Shown one piece after another: positions 1 through 11,268 of a stretch of DNA of 64,000 nt. Below the pieces are notes generated by a model, which saw nothing but the letters and a program-made list of their open reading frames with translations, did no database searches and was not told the origin of the DNA. Position 1 is the stretch's first letter. Each line of letters starts with the position of its first letter. The stretch lies in the NCBI RefSeq assembly GCF_000204055.1, contig NW_006768825.1:337753-401752 (forward strand). Reading direction: 5' to 3'. The translations under genes and the position numbers were made by a program. The DNA is from Melampsora larici-populina 98AG31 (taxonomy: Eukaryota; Basidiomycota; Pucciniomycetes; Pucciniales; Melampsoraceae).

Positions 1-960
1 TCGAGAGAGAGGTTCCATGTGTAATCCTCTGTTAAGAGCCAATATTTGATGCACATTTTAGGCAAGAGGGAAGCACTTTCCTCGGGAAAAAAATATGTAC
101 ATTATGCGGAAGAGGCAGGGGCTCAACTTTTTCCTTTGGACTATACCCAAATCCTCGGTGTGGAAAACGGTATAAGGCCTTGAAGCAAGCTCCCTGCCAA
201 ACCCAAATCTCTGAGGTTTTGGAGCGTACACATTTGGCGTAAGTCCCTTGCTCGACGCCTCGCGAGGATGCGCGAGCGTGGGACTTTGTTAAGTTTACAT
301 ATACATGATTATGGACAGTGCCTGTAAAACCATACCCAGTAGAAAATCTTCTGATCACACATATTGCCAGTGCCTCAGAACAAGATTTATTAGAATGATC
401 ATGGAGAAGCTCCGGGAGTGTCACTGAAGAAACTTCTGGAGCCACTTCTGGAGCCACTTCTGGATGGCACTTCTTGACACTTGTGGAGCTCACTTCTCAA
501 ATTATTCCAGGCGTATCATTTCTACAGACACAGGCATGCATATTACATATGTATGTGTGCTGTGGCCGCAGCTCATGATGCATATTACCTGCCCCCTTGA
601 TTCCTGTGAAGGATCCTTTCCAAACTACCAACTAGGCTTGGTCAGGGTTTTGACTTCTTCCCTTCTGACACAGTGCCTTCCTTTCAAGCGCAAATGACAG
701 AAGTCTTCTTTGAATTTTGCTGCTCTTTATGGAAAAACATGCCGCGGTGCCAGAAGTTGTTGTACGATACTTGGTGCACGCACCCATCCCAGATTTTTGA
801 GTGCGACTGATGCGATGTGCGCGGTGGGGGCACGGAAAGTCTGTGAAAGTTAAACTGATCGGTATCACCGTGCGTATTCTTTATGCTGCTTTCGATCATC
901 ATTCACAACTTCAAGACGATCAAGTTTATTCAAACTTCAAACAACGATAAGCGATAGGAG
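1..960. other. Left-edge spacer, no gene supported
   Basis: No coding region here could be tied to a known family. A short tandem repeat with unit TTCTGGAGCCAC runs from about 431 to 464, in just under three copies. An open frame across it on the minus strand is probably an effect of that repeat. The region from about 700 to 960 is presumably the promoter and 5' leader of the SRP72-like gene that starts at 961. Confidence 0.4.
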
Positions 961-2151
961 ATGCCAAAGAATAAAGTGGTTAAGACTCATACTCGAAAAA
1001 AGAAAACTAGAACACCAATCTCGAAGAATGCAGAGGATATTCGTCGGCAGCGCTTTGCTAGGCTTTTTCACCAACTGGAAAAAGGTTTTCATTTGAATGC
1101 GTTTAAGACAGTCAATCAAAGTACGAAACTACCAGTAATCAGTTTATCAATCATCACTTAATCATTCTACCGCTTTTCAGTTCTTTTCACAGATCCCCAG
1201 GATACCACAGTAAAGGAGACAAAGGCTAAACTTCTCGTATCTTTGGATCGACATCATGAAGCACTTGAGTTTCTTCTCAGTCAGCAAGGAAAAGAGCTAG
1301 ATTCTCCAGAGATGCGATTAGTCCAGTGTTATTGTCTTTATAAGACATCTGATATCACAGGAGCCTGGAATCTACTCTCAAACATCGATGAGGAACTTGA
1401 TCCGTCTGGAAAACGTATTAAAACATTACTGGAGGCCCAAATTGTGAGTCACCTTCGTATTCCGATGTATGGCTAAACACAAGCGTGGAAACCTGACCAA
1501 CAGCTATCTAGCTCTCTCGACTTGAGCGGTATGAGGAAGCCAAGGATCATTATGAGGACCTACTCGTGGATTCGGACCCAGTAAGCAGTCTATCCATTCC
1601 ACTGACATGGTCAAGAATGGCCTACCAATAGTCCAGTATGGTCACCATATTGATGCTGCGCTCTCTTGTTCCAGACTCACCCAGAATACCAAGACCTGAC
1701 TGTCAATCTAGCTAATGTCCGACGGCGGTTGCAGTTCGAGACCATTGCCGCTCCCTCTCTTCTTACCTCAATTGATCTCGATAGACTCGAGTCTACACCA
1801 GTCACCTCATCCTTTTTTCAATCTCATCCTGATTTTCAACCAACTAAGCCCATCAAAGCAACAGGCGTGGCGATTCCCAACCAACCTGCGAAACCTCCTT
1901 CCACGCCTAAGATGAAGAAGCCACTTGACCCCTCTCGGCCTGCTCCTGACCCAGAGCGCTGGTTACCTCGTAAGAAACGTTCAGATTACTGCCCGCCGCA
2001 ACGGCAACATACCAAAGAGGTATCAGTCCCCAAGACTCGCAAACCTAAGGAGAAATCAGGAAACACTCAAGGATCAATGAACGAACCAGAAAGGAACTCA
2101 AGTGTGAAACTTGATAAAGGCACCAAAGGGAAAAGGCGAGTCAAGAGATAA
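961..2151 (+). CDS. SRP72: SRP72-like signal recognition particle protein, compact form
   Basis: Read as four exons, 961-1120, 1193-1443, 1512-1580 and 1675-2151. All splice phases agree and give 318 aa. The N-terminal part carries TPR-type helices matching the start of SRP72 (AKLLVSLDRHHEALEFLL, then LERYEEAKDHYEDLL). The C-terminal part is basic and proline-rich and holds the SRP72 RNA-binding signature PERWLPRKKRSDY near residue 260. SRP72 binds 7S RNA together with SRP68 in the signal recognition particle, which targets nascent secretory proteins to the ER. Family members are usually about 550-670 aa. Here the N-terminal TPR block joins the tail directly, so most of the central TPR solenoid is missing, and the 94-bp intron at 1581-1674 leaves no room for it. 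It may be a genuine reduction or a rearranged copy. Assignment is fairly sure; full function is not. Confidence 0.75.
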
Positions 2152-2701
2152 AGATGAAAAGGACTTTGCTCGGTATTATATAGTCGTGGCACGCTTTGTG
2201 TATTGTTGTACAGGTTAATTTCTTTACATTTGTACTTTCTAACACGACACTAGCTTTCATGCAAGAAAACGTTTCTGTTACCCGACTGAATCTACCCGAC
2301 TGAAATACGGATCATAGAGAATAGAAAGTCATTTTGAGATGAGTGGTTGCTTATTGTTTGTGCGGTATTGTGACAAGGGAAATATGTGGATAAGTCAAGG
2401 AATTTCAGTTGATGGTTAAAGTTTTGAGCATCGAAGTTGGTCATCACCTCACAAGTAGGCTTATGTACCAAAGCACTAGAGCCGGCTTTACATCCAAGTC
2501 TGTGTAGCAAGATCAGTCCCCTCAAGTTAATGCATCTAGAAATTATCAGATTATCATTTACTGAAATGGGTAGATGAATCATTATATTGGTAAAGATTAA
2601 ATGCTATATTGATTTATGGAAAAATCATCCACCTTTATAATTCAAAGTCGTGTCAGATACACAAATATAACTTCATGGTTTATTTATCTTTCCAGACCAA
2701 A
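2152..2701. other. Convergent 3' spacer
   Basis: AT-rich stretch between the 3' ends of the SRP72-like gene (+) and the gene at 2702-3824 (-). It is presumably the two 3' UTRs. No coding, RNA or repeat feature could be supported. Confidence 0.4.
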
Positions 2702-3824
2702 TCATTCATCCGAGTTCCAAATCAAATCATCGGGACCAAGTCCGCTTAACAATAAATCTGATTCATGGTGATGCAATACTGCAGACCTTCTAGTCGTCGT
2801 GGTAGTCGTCGTCGTCGTGGTAGTAGCTATAGTAGTAGAAGTCGTGGTGGTCTTTTTGGTACTGACACGTACGTGAGGTGAGTTGATCAAAACCTTCTTA
2901 TGATTATCTCCCACTCCAGTTGACGAGAGTGTTTTGGAATGCACACTCTTAGGATTCGTCAATGAAGTATGATTAGTATGTTGCATGTTAGATCTCGTAG
3001 CATCAGATGAAATATTGTAAGACGTTGCCTTCAATTTACGCGATAGTTGATTGTTTGTTTTTTGTGGCACAGATTGACTTGAACGACTAGAAGAAGCTTC
3101 TAATGGGCTTCGATTAGAGTTGAGACCAGGTTTAGAAATCAGTTTCATTTTACTTTGAATAGTGGGAGTGCTAGAAATTGTGTCTTTTGTAGGGACATGA
3201 CGATGAAGGATAGAACTGGATTTAGGTAAAGGTTGTGCTCTTTTGTTATCCTGATCAAAGACCAACAATTTCAGGTGGAGATGGAGAAGGACAGAAATGC
3301 GAAAAGTCAAAGCTTGATTAGCATAGAATTGAAACTTGATGAATTGAAAACCATGCATGTAGAATCAAATCAAGACCTACCTGAATAGCCTTGAGATTTG
3401 TAGCCTTATCTTTCTCTTTCACACGAAGTAGCAGAGCATCAAGCCCAGCTATTATCTCAGGATTAACTTTTGTGACCAAAGGTGGATTGGTGCAATTTGC
3501 TTGTTCTGTTTTAACATTCGAAGGACGTCGATCTCGCAGTCGTTTTTGTTCTCTGAGTGATCTATCCAAAGCTTTTGAAGAATTCTGAATCATAGTGGAT
3601 TCATGTCGAGCCTGATTTAAGAAATTCCTACAGTCTTCTGTTTCCACCACAGGGTTCAGAGGTTTTACTATACTAACTTGGTTTTCTTGAAGCTTGACAA
3701 ACCTTGAGCTGGAGGTACGGGATAGTGGAAGAGGTGTGTTTTGCCAATAAACTATACTAACAGCCTCGTTGTCTTTCAACTTGGTATGTCTTGGAGTCGT
3801 AGGTGTGGGTGGGTTCATTTGCAT
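2702..3824 (-). CDS. Unrecognised low-complexity protein with Thr-rich C-terminus
   Basis: Two exons on the minus strand, 3824-3381 and 3250-2702, join in phase (AIQ to DNKRAQ) with a gtaggt donor and a gatcag acceptor. They give about 330 aa. The N-terminal third is polar with a basic, probably helical stretch (SLREQKRLRDRR). The middle has a charged helix (GLDALLLRVKEKDKATNLK) just before the intron. The C-terminal half is Ser/Thr-rich, with a run of threonines encoded by an ACN-type repeat around 2790-2850, and ends in an acidic tail (LGPDDLIWNSDE). No signal peptide or membrane segment is visible. I do not recognise the family. It could be a nuclear or cytoskeletal scaffold, but that is a guess. 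The intron and codon phase support a real gene; product identity is unknown. Confidence 0.5.
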
Positions 3825-5283
3825 ATGTCTGTCTAGGTTGAGTAATATCGGTCTGATCCTCAGCTTATCGGATTGACGAAGGTCGAAGTTTCAAAGAACA
3901 TGAGGGCAAAAGAGACGACGAGGGAGCTTCTTATATAGTGTCAAGCATCGGCTACTGCTTGGTCAATTTGAGAAGATCTTATCTCCCTCAGTATCTCAAT
4001 TCGCGTCTGAATGAGCTGACTCCAAAATTACCACGAAAGGCTAAGCTTGACACATTGAAGCTTGTCAAAGAACGTACAAAGACTTCTTTTCTTCAGGATG
4101 TTGAGAATGTTCAGTGTAATGAATTTCCCTTTGAAAACTGAGTTAAGTTCAAGTTGACCGCGAGGCGTTTCGATAAGTATGCCTGGTCATGTCCTCAGTT
4201 CATGGCGCGTGTGCATAAATTGTATTCAGATTACGAGCCGGATCGGAGACAGGATACAAACCTAACAATTGCAGCACGCGTTGGTGGTGAGGAATCCAAC
4301 TCAAGTTGTGTTGGAAAGGATTAGTTTGTCAGATTGGTAACATTTACCATTGCCCTTCCACCCGCTTGCCATTTACTGCTGCCTTCCGAAGGAGACTCGC
4401 ACATCCAAATCCCCGCGCATCAGGCCTTGCGGACATTTGTGCGCTCAGCCTCGGAGTCATAAGGGCAAGTTCAACTCGGAAGCTCGACTGATATTTGGAT
4501 TTCACCAGATCTCGAGAGATCACAACACCGGTGAATTATAGGCTTTGAATATGATTCTGCACCTCTAACATCCAGAGACCTACATGATTGTGATTACAGC
4601 TCTCTACAACAGATGTATCTCCTGTAGTGAAAGAAAATCGCAACATTTTTGGCAAATGCAGTGAAGTCTGATCTCAGGAGGGGCTGGCGACCTAGCTAGG
4701 GTTTGAACTTTGGGGTAATTGAAGTATGATTCTTTGATTATAAAACGCGCGAAAATATCAATATTGAATTGTTGTAGAGATGGTAGGATTCTCCTATCAA
4801 ACCAGACTTACTTATATCACTGAGTTCCCATTGATATGTCATGTTGTGTCTCTGGCCTTTTCCCTTTACTGACTTTCTTTTTTACTTGTTTTGAGATCTA
4901 TATTGTGTTTTGTTTGCCGCAATGAAGACGTGAAGATAATGATCGATTACCCAAAGCCTGAGACGGTAATTCGATAGTCCATTGCGAAGGAGAGTGGGGT
5001 AGGAAGTGAGGGAAGGGAACCCGGAGCTTTGCCTCGGGGCGGGTAGCCACGAGAAGAAGAGTAGCATTCCAAAATGCAACTAGAGAGATAAATTTTCACC
5101 TCTCTACTCCTACAGAGTTTTAGAGCCAGAAAATTTCTTTCACTTCTTCCAGCTTGGTACCCTCAGCGCTAGCTTTCTCTTCCATCAAAGTTCTTATTCA
5201 TTTACAAATTTCTCTCGTATCATTCAGTAGTTAGTAGTAGAAATTTTTTCTTCTCTGATCTATCTACATCGCTAAAGTTACAA
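3825..5283. other. Spacer and probable 5' part of the retroelement
   Basis: A 67-codon open frame at 3938-4141 (+), with a basic C-terminal half, lies just upstream of the divergent gene at 3824. Nothing beyond its length supports it as a gene. From about 4880 to 5283 the sequence becomes less AT-rich and pyrimidine-rich toward 5284. This is plausibly the untranslated leader of the retrotransposon. The terminal repeat of that element could not be located by eye. Confidence 0.3.
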
Positions 5284-7636
5284 ATGGATATGGCAAGAAG
5301 GGACCAAATCATCGCGGCTAAAGAAAAACTTCATCAATACAAATTAGCGGCGGAAGAGGTCGAAGAGAGAAAGAAGGCTCAAGCTCGTAGACAGGAGGCA
5401 CAAGCTGAAGAGGTGGCTCAGGCGAAGGCGACTCTGGTGTACCACCAGAATAAAGCAAAGTTAGAAGCAGAGCGAGAGAAGGCTAGGAAGGAGGCAAGAG
5501 CGAAAGAAGAAGAGGAGTACTTACGTCAGCACAACAAGACCGTCAAGCAGGTTCTTAGTCAGACTGCGAAAGGTGAAATGAACGATAGTGGAGTCGACGA
5601 TGAAGACGAAGAAAGCGAAGAAGTTGAGAGTAGCCAAGAGGGTTCAGAAGCTCCTAGCCAAAACCCGGACAAGAAGGATGAGTCCCCTGGTGAAGATTTG
5701 AGAGAGAAAGGTGGAAAGGAAGGGAATTCACCGCTAAGAAACTCCTCTCATCGTGAGTTGTGGTTTCGTTTTTATATTTCACTTGACTATGTTGCGTCTT
5801 TTTCTAGCGACGGCTGCCGAGTGGGCCTGCAAGCCCGTGGTCCATGTGGGGACAGGTCCTAGAGCTGCTTAAAGCGCCTGAAGGATAAGAGGAGATCGTG
5901 GAGGCCGTCACTGTGACGTGGACTATAGCGACATGAGCGCATAGGCTCCGGGTTGATCCTTTTAGTTGGTGCCTAGAGTTGGAGCAGACTAGTTGCAGCT
6001 TTTAGCGCCTAGGTTTGCGGTCCAGGTGCAGCTTTAAGCGCCCTGTGAAGACCAAGTGACTCGAGAGGTTGATCTTGCGACCTGTGCGCAGATCAAAGAC
6101 GGTTGCTTTAGACGAGCATTGGTCCAGCAGCTATCAGCGCGGGAAAAGAGGTGGTCCTTAGAGTAGAAGATGAGTAGACTAACGTCTGGTTTGTTTGGTT
6201 TCTCCCATCTCTAATTCCTAAAGCAAAAGGGTCGAGAGGCCCGGAGGCAAAGGGGAAGAAGAAACAGTCCGAGAGTCGGACCTTGCTGGACGCGCTGGCG
6301 AAAGCAATAGATGGCACTGATACGGAGACGACGCTTCGGTTAGCAAAGGAATTTAACAAATCCTTTGGTCACTTAGTTAGGGCGTCAGTTGGCGTTGAGT
6401 CAGTTCATGAGATGGATGCTGAGAACATACCAGGAACATTTGAGGTTAGTAAAATACCTGAGACTCTGAGATAAACTGCAAGACTAATGGGAGGCATATG
6501 TCATGTCGCACAGCCGATAGCATCTACATCGGGTAACGCCTGGAGGAGCTTGACTCCTACGGAAAAGTCAACAGCGAAGTCAAAAAAGAAGAAGCAGAGC
6601 AAAGACATCGAAGTCTTGGACATACCATCCTTGGATTATGAGCCGGAAGTCGTGAAGACAAAGGCAAAGAAGAAGGAGAAGGCACCTTCTTCGGACGACT
6701 CAGACTCTGATCAGAAGCCTAAGAAAAAGAAGAAGAGAAAGAGTGCTTCAAAGAAGAAGAGACGCAAAAGTTCTAGCGGATCCTCAGAGTCGGAGAAATC
6801 CTCAAGCTCTAGTTCCGACGATGAATCGAGCTCGGACGACTCGTCGGCTGCCAATAAGGCAGAACTAGATTACGATATCAAGGGTATTGAATCAGCGGAC
6901 CTGCCAGATTTACCGGATAAGTGGGATAAAGGGTTCAGGAAACTACGCTCTTACGTTCCCTTAACTTTGTTCAAGGCGTCTCTCCTAGACAGTTATCATG
7001 ATGATGAGGCGGATAGGAAGACAAAGGACAAGTCAGATTGGTCGAAGTCTTATCTGAAGAATCTAGAGAAACAACTTACGTATGGCGATTTCATCGAGAT
7101 GTGTGATCTAGAAGAAAGATACGCGAGGGAGATCTATGGCCTGGACACATACGCGGATTATATAGTCACCCATAAGAAAGTTGTCTCAGACTTGAAGAAG
7201 TCCTATAATTGCTGGATGATAGGCCTTCAATACCACTTGAAGATTAGAACAGTAATCTTCAGGAGACGCAAACTGATCAAGTCCAAAGTAAAGGGGAAAT
7301 CGGTGGTGAAAGACAAGGTCACGATCCCAAACGGTTTACAGCCATCAATTGAGAAACAAGCAAGGCATGAAGCTGATCGAGCTGGAGACCTACAGCACGT
7401 GGACAACCCTTACGCCCCTGGAGGCGTTAAATTCGGATTCAGCTTTTCTACGGGGAGAGCGTTGGTGGGAAGCGCACAGCCGTCCTATGTGGAAAAAAGT
7501 GTTGAGTCAGCTACAGGGTCGGGCCAATCTGGTCAACGTGGCAAGAGAGGATCAGGTAGTAAGAAACCTTACATGAGAAAGAATTTCTCCCAGGGTCGTG
7601 GTGGCAAGTTCAATAACTTCGTGGAGCCGCATGTCG
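5284..7636 (+). CDS. Gag-like protein of the YR retrotransposon
   Basis: Coding segments 5284-5752, 6224-6444 and 6514-7636 join in consistent phase across two intron-like gaps (gtgagt..ag and gttagt..cacag), giving about 600 aa. The first segment is an Ala/Glu/Lys/Arg-rich coiled coil followed by an acidic stretch. The second holds a short helical domain (LLDALAKAIDGTDTETTL). The third starts with Lys- and Ser-rich low complexity, then a globular region (KLRSYVPLTLFKASLLDSY, LTYGDFIEMCDLEERYAREI) resembling the capsid-like segment of YR-element Gags, and ends Gly/Arg-rich as a probable nucleic-acid binding tail. A further Pro/Gln-rich exon may lie at 7688-7831, but its phase could not be settled. 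No CCHC knuckle was seen. The gag role is inferred from position and composition. Confidence 0.55.
5753..6223 (+). other. Intron-like gap in gag with a repeated 13-mer
   Basis: This 471-bp gap begins GTGAGT and ends CCTAAAG. Reading across it restores the gag frame. It carries three near-copies of a motif close to AGCTTTAAGCGCC (near 5862, 5993 and 6030). No coding frame fits it. It could be a retained intron or a deleted and scrambled coding stretch. Confidence 0.35.
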
Positions 7637-8193
7637 GTGAGTAAGAGACTAGTGGGTGTATGTGACGGAAGTGCCGTATTGACCTAGAATGCGTCCAAAA
7701 CAGTCCAACCACAGGTGGTACCAGCAACGTCGGCGCCAGTCCATCAGAACAGGCCGTTTGTGCCGTTTAAAAACACGAAGCAGACCACAAATGTGGGAGC
7801 GCAAAAGTCACAGCCAGCAGAGACTGCCACAACGTGAGTGCATCCTTTCGTCTATAGGAAAAGGGGTGTCCGAAGAAGTGTTGGCTGATTTGATCCTGTA
7901 ATTTGCCTGATGGATCGTCCTGCGGTTGAATTTTCTCGAATGGTGACTGGGTTGTGCTTTGCGATTCTTTGTGATTCCTTTTTTCATCTACAATTGTAAT
8001 ACATGGCTGGTGGTACGCTTGGATTTGTTAGTTGAAAATTTTGTATTAAGTGATGAAAAGAACATCTAAAAGAGCGTGTTGTTGCCTTGCTAGTGATTGA
8101 TTCGGGGTTACACCGGGTAACAGGAGAAACACTCAGCGGAGGAGCGTAAGCCCCATAGAAGGAGAGCTGGTAGCTGAGCGGAGTGAACATCAA
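7637..8193 (+). other. Gag/RT junction region
   Basis: A Pro/Gln-rich open segment at about 7690-7831 ends at a gtgagt donor, followed by AT-rich sequence up to the RT frame. Splicing from here into the RT frame near 8200 is possible, because the RT frame opens with acidic Ser/Glu residues without a clear native start codon. The exact joint could not be fixed. Confidence 0.3.
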
Positions 8194-10043
8194 GTGATTC
8201 AGGATGAGTCGTCAGAGAGCTCGCAGGAGTCGGAGAGAGACGAAGAAGCACGTACCAACAAGAAGGATCCGTTACCGTTTTGGAAGAGAAAAATTTTCGC
8301 GGTGCCCGTGAAAAACGTGTGGCCAGCCCCAGTTTCCTGCAGGATGAATATTCCACAATGGGCCAAGTTGATGAAGGAGGTGGGCTTAGAGGAAGACATC
8401 GACTACATCACGACGGGTTTCAAGGAGGGGTTTTGCTTAGGAATACCCCAACATGAGATCGAAGGGTTACCCTGGTACACACCAGAAAACCACAAGTCAT
8501 CCTTGGAAGTCAGGAGGCAAATAGAGCTGACATTGGAAAAGGAAAGGAGAGCTGGACGCATAGTAGGTCCCTTTACTCACGAGGAAGTTAGGAAACAATT
8601 AGGATTCTTTCGCTCAAACCCTATGGGAGGAGCGGTGAATGGGGACGGCTCAATTAGGATGGTGAATGACCTGTCCTTCCCAAAACAAGTGGAGGGCATC
8701 CCGTTGGTAAACTCGTTTGTCGACAAATTGAATTACGGGACCTATTGGGACGATTTTGATAAGGTCGCGGTCTTCTTTCAAGAAAATCCGGGCGAGTGGG
8801 AAGCAGCGATTTTCGACTGGCAAAAAGCTTACCGTCAATTACCCGGACATCCTAGCCAACGGAGGTTTTTATGTATCATCAACTTTTACGGCAGGGTTTG
8901 GATAGACCTGGCAGTTGGTTTTGGAGGCGTCGCAAGCTGTGGTGTGTTTGGAGCCCCGGCACACGTCTGGAAAATCATAATGGAAAAGGTACTAGGATTT
9001 CCGAAAATCTTTCGGTGGGTTGACGATAACCTGATCCTTAGAAGACCGGTCAACTTGTCGTCGCTGGAAGATGTCACACAGTTGAGTGATAGTTTAGGCG
9101 TTGAAACAAATCCGGTGAAGAACCATGAATTCTCGTCGGAGCAGAGGTATGTTGGGTTCATATGGAATGTTTGGGACCACACAGTGCGTTTGCCAGAAGA
9201 GAAGTTGAGAGAAAGGAAGCAGCTCATACTGGACTTACTGGTTCCCGACTCATCCTGGTCCTACGACACGGTAGAAAGTCTGATTGGCAAATTGGTGCAC
9301 ACGGTGTACATTGTCCCTCACATGAAGGCGTACATGCGATCCTTTTATAAATGGTTGAAAGAATGGGTCAACTTGGCAGCGAAGAGGAAAACACCGACTT
9401 ATGTGAAGGCGGATCTTGAGGAGTGGAGAGATTGTCTCTTTGCCTTTACTTACCGGCAGCTCATTCCCTCACCCAAAGCATCCAAAGTAGCCTGGGTAGG
9501 TGATGCATCATCTTTGTTTGGCATAGGAGTTTTAGTAGGCCAAAATTGGGCGTGCTTTGAGTTCGAGAAAGGGTGGCAGACGCTCAACCTACTGGAGGGT
9601 AAGCGGTCAATCGCGTGGGCAGAGACTGTGACGATTAGGCTAGGTTTGGTCATGTTAAGCACATTGAGACACGTAGGAGGTCAGTTTCTTCAGATGAATG
9701 AATGAAGCACGAGACATGTGAGAGAGCTGATAGGTCATTGGTTAACGTTTTAGGGAAGAAGTTCTACGTGTGGACTGACAATACGACCTCGCAGTCAGCA
9801 GTCCGTAAACGGAAATCCAAGGACGGAGGAGTCAATGACGAATGGAAACAGATCCAACGATTACTCACCACGCTAGCTTGTGACATAGAAGCGAAACGAG
9901 TTACATCAAAGGGAAACAACGCGGATGCCTTGTCTAGGGGGTTTCTTGGGAAGCTGATGTGGTTCAACAAAGTGAAGGTGGTTGTTCCAGAAGATCTAAA
10001 GTTCATCCTTAAACAAGTTTTCCCTCCGAAAGTCAATCCGTGA
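8194..10043 (+). CDS. Reverse transcriptase - RNase H of the YR retrotransposon
   Basis: The main frame, 8194-9705, encodes a DIRS-type reverse transcriptase. FDWQKAYRQLPGH supplies the first catalytic Asp. RWVDDNLILR, near 9015, is the catalytic box, with VDD replacing the YxDD of most retroelements, as is usual for DIRS-like enzymes. RNase H follows in the same frame, with GDASSLFGIG (Asp) and AWAETVTIRLGL (Glu). The rest of RNase H is in a second frame, 9702-10043, with YVWTDNTTSQSA (third acidic residue) and NNADALSRG. The switch near 9700 breaks the domain in two; it may be a mutation or a very short unrecognised intron. The enzyme would copy element RNA into DNA before recombinase-mediated insertion. 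Domain identity is sure; integrity of the enzyme is not. Confidence 0.85.
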
Positions 10044-10059
10044 GTGGCCGGGAGACAGC

Positions 10060-11268
10060 TTGAAAGATGTGTTCAAGAGATACAAGAAAACTGACGGAGA
10101 GGTTTTTGTCTCATACATACAGCATACCTCAAATATGAGCGAACTTAAAGCCCTGAGGAAGGCGACAAACCCCTACGGAGCTTTCAAGAAGGATGCGTTA
10201 GGGATCGATACTTCTATGGAGGACGAAGTAAAGAGGCATTACCTTAGAGGAGCCTGGGGAGACGGGACGTTGAAGAGCTATAACTCAGGGGTGGTGAAAC
10301 TTCATAGGTTTGCAGTCGTAAACAAAATAGAGAAGAAAGACCTTCTACCAATTTCACCTGCGCTCGTCAAGAGATTTGTTGTTTGGGCATCGAAAAAAGA
10401 GGTGGAGTCAGCGGTGACGGACGAGTCAGTAAAGTCGACTACGCTTAAAGCGTACATTGCAGGCATAAAGGCCTGGCACACATTTCACGATGAGGATTAC
10501 CCAAACCAAGTAGACGGAGCAGTAAGGACGCTGTTGAGGGCGACGAAGATGATCGAAGCTCAGATATTGGAGATGGAGAAGAAACGGCCCCCGGTGCTAC
10601 TTTCGGACCTAGTAATTCTGCTTGAGGTGTTACCAGAGCGAGGGGAAGTTGGTCTGGTGATGTTGACGGTTGCTCTTGTGGCCTTTTGGGGTACGGCCAG
10701 GCTAGGCGAACTGTTGTCTGATAACGAGAGGAAGAGACTTCCGAGGTGGGACGACTTGGTCTGGGCGAAAGATAAATCCTATGTCAAATTGGCTATTCAT
10801 AACGCCAAAACGGCCAAACCAGGGGAGATTCAATGGATTTACTTACATCGTCAACAATCAGTTTTGGATCCTGTGTCGACACTAGAAGCATGGTATGCGT
10901 TCCGACCAAGGAAGACCAGTGATGAGATTTTCTCAATCACCGTTATGGATAAGAAGAAGCGGTTGGGGAAACAGTCTACCATAAATCAATTTAGGTCAAT
11001 CTGGAATGAGAGGAAGTCAAAGAGGAAACAGGCGTTACACGGCCATTCCTTTAGAATTGGAGGAGCGTCGCTGCGGTGGAATCTAGGAGCACAGAGGGAA
11101 GAGATAAAGAGCTGTGGTAGATGGGCCTCTGACGCATACTTGATTTATCTAAGAAAGTTCCCGGAGAAAGAGCTGGTGAAGACTAAGTTGTTGTTGAAGG
11201 AGCTGCGATGGTCCCCCGGCAAGACTCGGGAGCAGGTGGATGACAAAGGGAAGTGCCCCATGAAATGA
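10060..11268 (+). CDS. Tyrosine recombinase of the YR retrotransposon
   Basis: About 400 aa. An N-terminal helical SAM-like DNA-binding domain (LKSYNSGVVKLHRFAVVNK, LKAYIAGIKAWHTFH) is followed by a phage-integrase-type catalytic domain. The tetrad is visible: Arg I in GTARLGELL (near 10690), His-x-x-Arg in GHSFRIGGAS (near 11044) and the nucleophilic Tyr in DAYLIYLRKF (near 11135). The frame is open upstream of 10060 without a clear ATG and overlaps the end of the RNase H frame in another phase, so it is probably expressed by frameshifting or as part of a broken polyprotein. It would insert circular cDNA without a target-site duplication. No stop interrupts the domain. Confidence 0.85.
   Translation: MKDVFKRYKKTDGEVFVSYIQHTSNMSELKALRKATNPYGAFKKDALGIDTSMEDEVKRHYLRGAWGDGTLKSYNSGVVKLHRFAVVNKIEKKDLLPISPALVKRFVVWASKKEVESAVTDESVKSTTLKAYIAGIKAWHTFHDEDYPNQVDGAVRTLLRATKMIEAQILEMEKKRPPVLLSDLVILLEVLPERGEVGLVMLTVALVAFWGTARLGELLSDNERKRLPRWDDLVWAKDKSYVKLAIHNAKTAKPGEIQWIYLHRQQSVLDPVSTLEAWYAFRPRKTSDEIFSITVMDKKKRLGKQSTINQFRSIWNERKSKRKQALHGHSFRIGGASLRWNLGAQREEIKSCGRWASDAYLIYLRKFPEKELVKTKLLLKELRWSPGKTREQVDDKGKCPMK

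Larger units (their letters stand above)
5284..11268 (+). mobile_element. DIRS/Ngaro-type tyrosine-recombinase retrotransposon
   Basis: The order gag-like coding sequence, reverse transcriptase, RNase H and tyrosine recombinase on one strand is diagnostic of YR retrotransposons, which integrate with a recombinase rather than a DDE integrase. No methyltransferase-like domain lies between RNase H and the recombinase, which fits Ngaro better than classical DIRS1. The limits given are those of the coding region. The true termini (inverted or split direct repeats) were searched for by eye in 4700-5300 and 11270-11950 and not found. Two frame breaks, near 9700 and near 10040, separate domains that normally form one or two proteins, so this copy may be dead or may use frameshifting. 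The gag region contains intron-like gaps. Confidence 0.85.

Noticed and set aside
32..493. 153-codon minus-strand frame at the left edge as a gene
   Set aside because: No recognised domain, and its start lies in a short tandem repeat (VAPEVAPEV).
2770..2860. Trinucleotide tract (GTC/GTG-rich) as a free microsatellite
   Set aside because: It lies in frame inside the minus-strand gene and encodes its poly-Thr stretch, so it is treated as coding.
5284..11268. Ty3/gypsy LTR element
   Set aside because: No aspartic protease, no DDE integrase and no LTRs were seen. A tyrosine recombinase follows RNase H instead.
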